From Escarpia spicata (taxonomy: Eukaryota; Annelida; Polychaeta; Sabellida; Siboglinidae), in assembly GCA_963995525.1 (NCBI GenBank), contig OZ023210.1, positions 20,520,184-20,584,183 of the forward strand: a stretch of DNA of 64,000 nt, written 5' to 3'. The notes beneath the pieces were generated by a model. That model searched no databases. It was not told the DNA's origin and worked only from the letters and a program-made list of their open reading frames with translations. Below are positions 56,770 to 64,000 of the stretch, one piece after another (the first letter of the stretch is position 1; the number at the start of each line of letters is the position of its first letter). Both the position numbers and the translations under genes were made by a program.

Positions 56770-58453
56770 TTCCCCCCAACTTAAAGGTAACCGTCTCGGT
56801 TAATGTGGGATTACTCCACTTTGTCGCATTGCAACAAACATACTCGTCATAAAAGACAGTCAACTGTACTACTGTCGCCTGGTCAGTGTTCATCTCCAGC
56901 CGAGCAGGTGCATTACGAAGTAATCGAGGAGCGGGCATCGGTGTTCCAGCATCGATACCATATGAACTGGTAATCCCTTCCTTTGCAGCCCTCCGTTCTC
57001 TTATTCGTTTCGATCGTCTGGGTGCTGCAACCGGCGGTAACACAACAGGTTCGACCCTTTCAACAATCTCGGCTTCGCGCCTTTCGCTCATGGGAGCGAT
57101 CTCTGCTGAATGAGTAGGACCTTCTTCATCCGCGGGAATGAGACGAACGAAAATGCCTTCCTCTTCTTCATCATATGAGCTGCTATCGCGGCTTGTCGCG
57201 GGTTCTTCTTGGACGTCCGTCAAGGTGCCGTCTGGAACGATCACGTGAAGACCTACAGGCTGTAATTTCGCTCGGCAAACCGTCTGTGGTTGCCCTGAGC
57301 CGTCAGCTCGTTCAATGTGATAAGGACTTCCAGGCTGCTCTGACACACCGGTAACTTTGTAAATATCAGGACACCAGGCGTCTTGAATCTTGTTGCGTCC
57401 CGGTGGCCGATTACAGACGTATACTCTGCAGCCAATCGATAGAGGCTCGCTGATCTTCGTCCTCTCATGTAGATGATTTCGATCCGCAGCAGTCCTCTCG
57501 CCACTCTCCTTCACATTACGATACGTGTTTCTCAGTCTCCTCTGATGGATAGCTAACCAGCCATCAATGCTTCCATCTTGATCATCATCTGTGGTAATAC
57601 TCAGCAGAGCATCAATCGGAAGTCGCTGATCTCGACCGAAGAGAAGGTAAAACGGCGAGTATCCGGTGGACGCATGGGGCGTCGCGTTATATGCTGTGCA
57701 TAACTCTGGAAGGTATTCAGTCCACTTTCGTTTGTGCGATGGAAAAAGAGTTCGCAGTAGGTCGTGTAGTGTGCGGTTAAATCTTTCGCACTGGCCGTTC
57801 CCCTCTGGGTGATATGCAGTAGTACGCGATTTCTGCACTCCATACAGTTTGCAGAGCTCTCGAATGGTTGCACTTTCGAAGTTTCTACCTCTATCGGAAT
57901 GGATTCGCTGCGGGACGCCAAAGCGTTGAAACCACTCTCGAACTAAGACACGGGCAGTCGTACACGCTGTTTGATTACGCGTCGGTACAGCCCATGTGTA
58001 CTTCGTAAAGACGTCCGTCATCACTAACACGCTTTCTCGGCCATCGGCGGCTCTCTCCAGTTGAGTGAAGTCGTTAGCCACGACTTCCAAGGGTCTCGAC
58101 CCCAGGAGATTTCCCATTGGTGCATGGATCTTGCGACGAGGCATCTTTGCTAATGTGCACCTGGAACAGTTCTTGACGTAGGTGTCTATCTCACGATGCA
58201 TTCCTGGCCAGTAACACCTACTCCATGCAAGTTGAATGGTTCGATCACCACCTTGGTGTCCCATTAGATCATGAACAGCTTCCAACAGTTGTGATTTTAA
58301 CACGCTCGGCAAGACCAATTGTTTCACTAATTCTCTCTGTGAATTCATCACAGTACGATACAGAATTCCGTTCTGTTCAGATAACTTTGGCCATTGTCGT
58401 ACCAACTTCATCACGATATCAGAATCGCAGTGTATCGGTCGCTCACCCGCTCT
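56762..58453 (-). pseudogene. Integrase domain of the Ty3/gypsy element
   Basis: Same frame as the RNase H segment but beyond the TGA. It has the H-H-C-C zinc domain (HDLMGHQGG, CSRCTLAK), then a DDE core with ANDF, HSDRGRNFES and NGQCERFNRT, and a C-terminal tail of charged, low-complexity sequence. The catalytic D-D-E residues are all present. The stop lies inside the 3' LTR. Confidence 0.9.
56770..56780 (-). other. Polypurine tract
   Basis: Element strand GTTGGGGGGAA directly before the 3' LTR; the expected plus-strand primer of an LTR element. Confidence 0.75.
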
Positions 58454-59280
58454 TCAGTACAACAAAAACCTGCCGATGTCGGGATCTTTGTTCTGCAGCT
58501 CTGTAATCCCGGCATGCGATAGTGACGGAAATGTGGACGACGCCTGCATCGTCGGTGGCAAGGGCGACTCGTTATTCTCGTGTGTCTCAACACCTCTGGC
58601 ACTTGCTTCTATTTGCTGAACTTTGGCTTCAGTAGCTAGCAACCCGCAAAGCTCTCTCGGTAGCAAGATACATGAGGCACGCATAGCACATATCTGCTGG
58701 ACATCGTCATCCTCATCACTGTCAATCAGGTCAGATACATCTTCATGTATTTGTCGACTTAATGCATCTGCATTGGCATTCAGTCGTCCTGCACGATATT
58801 CAATCTTGAAGTTGAAAGGTGCTCCCAACTTGGCAGTCTGAAGGTACTTTAACGGATTGTTGTCGGTGTAGATCACAAACTCTCCGCCATACAAGTATGC
58901 GCGAAACTCAGTACAACATTTCAATGCAAGCATTTCGAGCGTCATGGAACTGTATTGACGCTCAGGGTGTCGTAAACGTCGACTAGCGTATGCGATAACA
59001 ACACGTCGTCCGTCCTGATCTTGCGAAATGACAGCACCAAGTCCAAGATGGCTAGCATCGGTTTCGACAACAAACGGCCGTGTGCAGTCCGCGTATCCAA
59101 GGACAGGAGCAGTAGACAAAGCTTCCTTCAGTGACTGGAAAGCTTCATCATATTCACGATTCCATCGATCTTTGAAGGAACCCTTCATCCTTCCATGTTC
59201 TTTGATCTCTTTGTTCACACAAGTGACTAAGTCATGCAACGGACCAGCAATCTTGCTAAAGCCCTGAACATATTCCGGTA
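58454..59280 (-). pseudogene. RNase H domain of the Ty3/gypsy element
   Basis: Starts after the second frameshift with the end of the thumb (FSKIAGPLHDLV), then PFVVETDASHLGLGAVISQD, the TLEMLALKC glutamate region and YTDNNPLKYL, holding the acidic RNase H residues (D-E-D). It ends at an in-frame TGA (58456-58454) in the linker before integrase. Confidence 0.88.
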
Positions 59281-59412
59281 GTAGGAAACAAATCCAAGAA
59301 ATGAGCGTAGCTGTTTGACAGTGTTTGGTAATGGCCATCTCTGGACAGCAACAATCTTCGCAGGGTCAGTTGAAATACCGTCTGCTGATACACGATGTCC
59401 GAGGTATGTCAC
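59227..59412 (-). pseudogene. RT connection segment of the Ty3/gypsy element in a shifted frame
   Basis: This frame reads TYLGHRVSADGISTDPAK and LRSFLGFVSYYR, the conserved RT thumb. A second frameshift near 59,270-59,276 separates it from the RNase H frame. Confidence 0.85.
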
Positions 59413-59413
59413 T

Positions 59414-62161
59414 TCATTTTTGCAAAAAGTGACACTTGCTGGGCTTCAGCTTGAGTCCGATTTTCCGCAATCGTTGCAACACCATGTCTAAGCGTTCTAT
59501 GCGACTTTCGAATGTCTCCGAAAACACAATCACGTCGTCTAGGTAACACAGTACTGTCTGGTAACACTGGTCTCCCAAGCAACGCTGTATGAGATGCTGA
59601 AATGTCGCTGGAGCGTTGCACAACCCAAAGGGCATGCGGGTATACTCGTAAATGCCCATCGGCGTGACAAAGGCTGTCTTGTCTTGATCTTTCTCGTCCA
59701 TGGCAATCTGGTGGTAGCCAGAGGCCAAATCAAGGGTCGTGAACCATTTCGCACCCTTCATAGCGTCAAACGACTCATCAATTCGTGGTAACGGGAAAGC
59801 ATCCTTGTGTGTCTTGGCATTCAGCTGACGATAGTCAACGCACATGCGCAAACTGCCATCTTTCTTGCAAACAAGAACAATCGGAGAAGCCCAAGCAGAG
59901 TGACTTTCCGTTATAATGCCTCGATTCAACAAGTCCTTGATATGGTCTTTCACCTCTTGATACTGGGTAGGAGGTATTCTCCTGAACTGTTGCCTCACGG
60001 GTTCATCAGTGACAGTCCTGATCGAGTGTCTCGCCATGTCCGTATAGCCAAGATCATCATCGTTTCGTGCAAAAGCATCTGCATTTTGACATATCAACTC
60101 TTGTAAGCGGTCTACTTGTTCGCGGCTACACTGAGATCCAACATCAAGTACACTCGTGAGTCCCTCGAATGTTCCGACTGAACGCGATTGTACGCTCTTC
60201 TTCAAGGTTACGAACTCTTCATTTTGTGAGATTCTCTGGAAACACACTCCATTGTCGTCGTTGACATTGTCAACTGTCTGGTAGACTCCAATTCTCACTC
60301 GTGGCTTCAGCCACACATCTTCGTGACTCGTGTTGACTACCTGCACGGGTACAACTCCTCGGTGCACTTTTGTTACCGTGCAGCACATGGATATTCCGGC
60401 AGGAAGGGATCCTACAATGGGCTCAACGACGACAGTTGTCCCATCGGCTTGGTTCTGCAAACACGATACTACAATAGTAGCGCAAGATTCTCCTGGAACT
60501 CTCAGACTCTGTGAACCTACAACTCGTGCGAAACCTTTCCGGTTATACATATTCGCGTGTTCAATGGAAGTTACTACTTCATCTACTCGGTAATTACCGG
60601 GCCTTAAAGATCCTTCTGGATGACTAAGAGAAATGTCAAATGCACCTAGGACATTCATTCCCAGTACACCCGGACAACTTCTCTTGTATGCACGTTGTTC
60701 TACGTCTGTGGAATCACAGACAACCAGAACACCTCTTGCGGGAATGGTCTGTACCAAAGCCGTCACATCGAACTCTACATATCCAACGTATGGTATATCT
60801 AATCCGTTGGCTGCGGTCAATTTTAGCCAACCACACGACTCCAACTCTCGATTATTTCGAGTGATATACTCGCGGAAGAAAGACTCTGTCACAGTACTCA
60901 CTTGGGAACCTGTGTCAACTAGACAAGTAACTTCAACATCTGTTGGTGCATCAGTTGGTGCAACAGTGTGTGAGCCTAACCGCAACAACTCCACAACCCG
61001 ACTCGCGGCAGTGAGTGCATCTAGTTTAGAGTCTTCGCTCTGTGGATCATCAGAACGAAAATTTCTGGAACACGTGTCTATGTTCGGTCTACCTCTCGGT
61101 GGACGCGTTTGGGGCTGTCGCCAGGGTTGACCGGAGTGTGTCACGCCACAGCATTGCCTTCCCAAATGTCCAACTTTCCCACATTTATAGCAAATGGCAC
61201 GACCATCTTTTGTGAACTGCAACGACCGCTGTGCCTGCCTGGATCGCTGTACTGCTGCGGACTGTCGTCCTTTCGACGTACTATTCGCGGCTTCTTCCAT
61301 CTTACGAACACGTTTAGACAAAGCGCCCAAGACTCGCGTTTGGTCCTCTAGTGTCGAAAGTACCTTTTGTATGGTACTGTTGGTGGCTTCCGTATTGATT
61401 TCATTCGTTGACAGTGCCGAGTGACTAGCGGACTCGGTGGTATTAGTTGACGTTGCGGCTAATTCTCGGTTACCGGCAACATGACGTCTCACTGCGGGTG
61501 GCCGCTCTTCCTCTTCAGACCACATGATCGCTTCCTCACGCAGTTCGACAAAAGCCATATCTGGACGAAGCCTAAGCTGCTGCTTCACTTCTCTGCGCAA
61601 GACGCGATCCTTCAAACCTTCTGCAAAGTGTTCAGCCAAGACGCGGTCTGGATCGTTGACGGAACGCGAATCTTTACGTGTCAGCGTCTCGAGAAGCCCC
61701 TGCAATGCAGCTGCAAAGCTGCGAATGGATTCGCCTTCCAACTGTTTCCTCAGGTAGAACAGCTCCTGTAGCTGCGACACGGACCGTTTCTCTCCAAAAA
61801 CTTCCAAGAGGATTTCGAGTACTCGTCTGGGCGTCCTTGCGTCGTCCTTGGGCCAATAGCGCATCTCGTGTCTTGCATCGCCCTCAATGTGCGAGACGAT
61901 TATATCACACTTCTCATCATTGGACATCTCACGAGCTCGGAAGAGACTCTCAATATCCTCCACAAACTCCTGTACTGTCAACTCGCCATCTTTCCCACTA
62001 AAAGAACGGATCTTCCTCTCCCTCGGTACGTATAACACCTGAGTTACAGGTCGTGAATTCGATGCGAGTTGCAGTCGCGCAAGTTGGTCCTGCAAAGCAG
62101 TGATCTGATCTTGGAGACCATCAGCAGGTTGGACAATATTTGGAGATTACCCAGACTCCAT
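59414..62161 (-). pseudogene. gag-protease-RT part of the Ty3/gypsy polyprotein, broken
   Basis: An ATG at 62161 is followed four codons later by an in-frame TAA (62149-62147); the frame is then open from there to 59414. Gag includes a CYKCGKVGHLGRQC zinc knuckle (CX2CX4HX4C). The protease active site is LVDTGSQ. The RT has MPFGLCNAPATFQ and the catalytic YLDDV. A frameshift in an A-rich run at about 59,412-59,418 produces a stop just after the palm, while the continuing frame lies on an overlapping ORF. Likely made as one Gag-Pol frame when intact. Confidence 0.9.
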
Positions 62162-62313
62162 AGTGGTGGCTCTGCCGTGCACGGTTCACGTTGCAGGAAG
62201 GACATCTATATTTTGGTCAGTTATCAAACGTTTCTCCCTTGACGCATGCAGGAAGGTCATTGTTTCCGATCCGGTCGTCGCGCGTCTGCCGTCTCTTGTT
62301 CGTAGTATCGAGG

Positions 62314-62332
62314 ATCCCACTTCTGGACACCA
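62314..62332 (-). other. Primer-binding site, tRNA-Leu-like
   Basis: Three bases inside the 5' LTR the element strand reads TGGTGTCCAGAAGTGGGAT. This is complementary to a tRNA 3' end (CCA), best fitting tRNA-Leu with one extra C. Assignment is from memory of tRNA ends. Confidence 0.6.
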
Positions 62333-62335
62333 AAA

Positions 62336-62601
62336 TGTTCTAGTGCACCAAACTGTCAAATATCAACTGCACTAACGTGGAATAAAATCCCTTTATTAAG
62401 GTTCGTTTGCCAAGTTTGGCGTTACATTTTCACTCCAATACGAACAAAGAGACGGCAGAGGCGAGTCATCTCGTGGCAAGGACCTTTTCATCGCGCTGCA
62501 GAAAGGTGTCGCACCGTAATTAAGCGCCGCTAAAATAAACTGCAAAGAACGGGGTCAAACTGAAATTGCACAATTGGTCCAAGAAAGAACGCCCTAGTAC
62601 A
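62336..62601 (-). repeat. 5' LTR of the Ty3/gypsy element
   Basis: 266 bp, TGTACTAGG at the start and AGAACA at the end in element orientation. It contains AATAAA (element strand) near 62,394 as a polyadenylation signal. Differs from the other LTR at two bases. Confidence 0.93.
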
Positions 62602-62999
62602 AGTATTTTATTGAATGCTTGAGCCAGTACAGTCGTGGGAATTCGGCACGTATGCGAATATTTTTTTAGAGGCAGTGCCCTTGTACAAAATGCCGTTTTA
62701 ACAAAAACCCTGAACAAACTTGATATTAACTATAAAAGATCAATGCAGTTGCTTTGAGTGAAGACTTACGAATTAAGTAAGGTGAATCCGTTTCGGCACT
62801 TTCACAAAAAGACGCTGTTACGTAGTCACTTAATTGTTACGCAGTAATGCTGTATCATACAATAACAATACATGAAGGCAATATCCAACGCAGTACGTGG
62901 TACTATATTATATAGTTTATATGGCTACTTTATTTCGACTGCCTGTTTCCTACAGTACATCAGCCTATAAGGCGGAGTCCAGTGCCTCTCAATGACACA

Positions 63000-63940
63000 T
63001 CATTAATATGGCCACTGCCATTTTATTAATGATAATACTTGGTGTATTGTTAACTGTCTCTACTATGTTGTGTCTAATGCATTTGTTTGGCAAATTCATG
63101 TTTGAATCTGGACATATACAGATTATTTCTTTCACGTGTGCAGTGCTGATGAATATTATAGATGTGTGTGCTTGGATAAACATTGAAGTAGTAAGGTAAA
63201 AGATTATTTATTAATTTATAGTAAAATTTTAATTGTTGGATTTTATAAATGTCATCCAACTTTAGCAACATAAGTCTTTTAAAAACAGGACTTGTGTGAG
63301 CATTATATCTACTTTACAAAGATATTATTCGTATTGCTTTGTTTTCTGTAATTTGGAAATTTCATGTGCCTGATGACCCCATCAAAGTAAGCCATAATTT
63401 ATATGAGGGATAACAAGAGCATTGTACATGATATATAATGTTATTAATGTATTAGGTGGTAAAAAGTGTTTAAGTTATTTAGTATGCCTATTGTTTTAGA
63501 TATTTTATTTGCTATTTTGTTTGTATGACTCTGCCCGTTTAAATGGTTATTTATTGTGACGCTTAAAATTGAAATAATTTACACATTCAATGTATGCCCC
63601 ATCTATTTGTAACACAGGGTATTCTAGTTTCTTTTGAGGCATATGACAAAATCATGAATTTAGTCTTTTCGGCATTTAGTGACAGTTTATTAGCTTTCAA
63701 CCAATTGCTAATCTTTGTTAGTTCTTTGTTAATATTTTCACTTCGCATTTGGCCTTCTGAATCGTTAAATGTATTTAATGTACTAGTAAGGGTGGTGTCG
63801 TCAGCTTATACATTATGAATTTGAAACGGTCACTAGAAAATGCTATGTCATTTATATGTATATATATATATAATAAGAGTGGCCCTAAAATTGAACCTTG
63901 AGGGACTAGAATATAACGGAGGATCACCATAATGGGAAAC

Positions 63941-63950
<10 letters not shown>
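63000..63950 (-). mobile_element. LINE RT relic
   Basis: On the minus strand: VPQGSILGPLL near 63,890 (RT motif B), a TA-rich gap, ADDTTLTSTLNTFN at about 63,800 (catalytic ADD), NINKELTKISNWLKANKLSL, then IECVNYFNF and, in another frame, KLDDIYKIQQLKFYYKLINN. Frameshifts and a stop break it. Its 5' part lies beyond or is lost at the TA microsatellite. Confidence 0.82.

Positions 63951-63983
<33 letters not shown>
63943..63983. repeat. TA microsatellite
   Basis: About 20 TA units near the window end, next to RT motif B of the LINE relic. Confidence 0.95.
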
Positions 63984-63989
<6 letters not shown>

Positions 63990-64000
63990 GGTAATCTTTG

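Larger units (their letters stand above)
56504..62601 (-). mobile_element. Ty3/gypsy LTR retrotransposon, structurally complete, coding region broken
   Basis: Two 266-bp LTRs with TG...CA ends flank a single gag-pol region on the minus strand. In element orientation the order is LTR, primer-binding site, gag with a zinc knuckle, aspartic protease, reverse transcriptase, RNase H, integrase, polypurine tract, LTR. Protease-RT-RNaseH-integrase order defines Ty3/gypsy (Metaviridae) rather than Ty1/copia. No env frame is seen. The LTRs differ at two positions only, so insertion looks recent, yet the coding frame has two stops and two frameshifts. No perfect target-site duplication is present. Confidence 0.95.

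Noticed and set aside
56504..62601. Endogenous retrovirus with an envelope gene
   Set aside because: No third frame with signal peptide or transmembrane segment follows integrase; the integrase frame runs directly into the 3' LTR.

Overview
The window is nuclear DNA of an animal, most likely a marine invertebrate. It is AT-rich and repeat-dense. Its two genes are split into small exons with GT-AG introns, and most of the rest is transposable elements or featureless DNA. Both proteins are conserved animal proteins recognised from their residues. A lophotrochozoan (mollusc or brachiopod-like) host is a guess from the repeat content; the sequence does not fix the species. There are no prokaryotic operons, CRISPR arrays or rRNA genes.

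Layout. 1-16,515: no recognisable host gene. It holds a TTAA-flanked DNA element (6.1-6.8 kb), a LINE relic (9.1-9.8 kb), a 1.6-kb inverted-repeat transposon inside a block of short repeats (10.5-12.3 kb), a foldback element (12.3-12.9 kb), and LINE and SINE relics (15.2-15.8 kb). 16,516-33,175 (+): PPAN/Peter Pan (Brix-domain 60S ribosome-biogenesis factor), ten coding exons giving 487 residues; a short first coding exon with the ATG was not found. 33,176-38,631: intergenic, with a 5'-truncated LINE. 38,680-55,501 (-): PKD2/polycystin-2 (TRPP channel), thirteen coding exons in continuous phase (836 codons), the last residues uncertain. The two genes converge tail to tail. 55,502-56,503: probable PKD2 upstream region, then two palindromic elements. 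56,504-62,601 (-): an almost complete Ty3/gypsy LTR retrotransposon with near-identical LTRs but a broken gag-pol. 62,602-64,000: LINE RT relic and a TA microsatellite.

The main unusual observation is that four splice junctions in these two unrelated genes carry tandem arrays that abut or overlap the junction: the PPAN exon 5 donor (about 20-bp units), the PKD2 exon 2 donor (49 bp), the PKD2 exon 9 donor (30 bp) and the PKD2 exon 12 acceptor (43 bp). In at least two of them the array unit is visibly the exon end plus its splice donor, copied into the intron.

PPAN (nucleolar) and PKD2 (cilium/ER membrane) have no known shared pathway; their adjacency looks positional. All calls come from reading the sequence; no database search was run.
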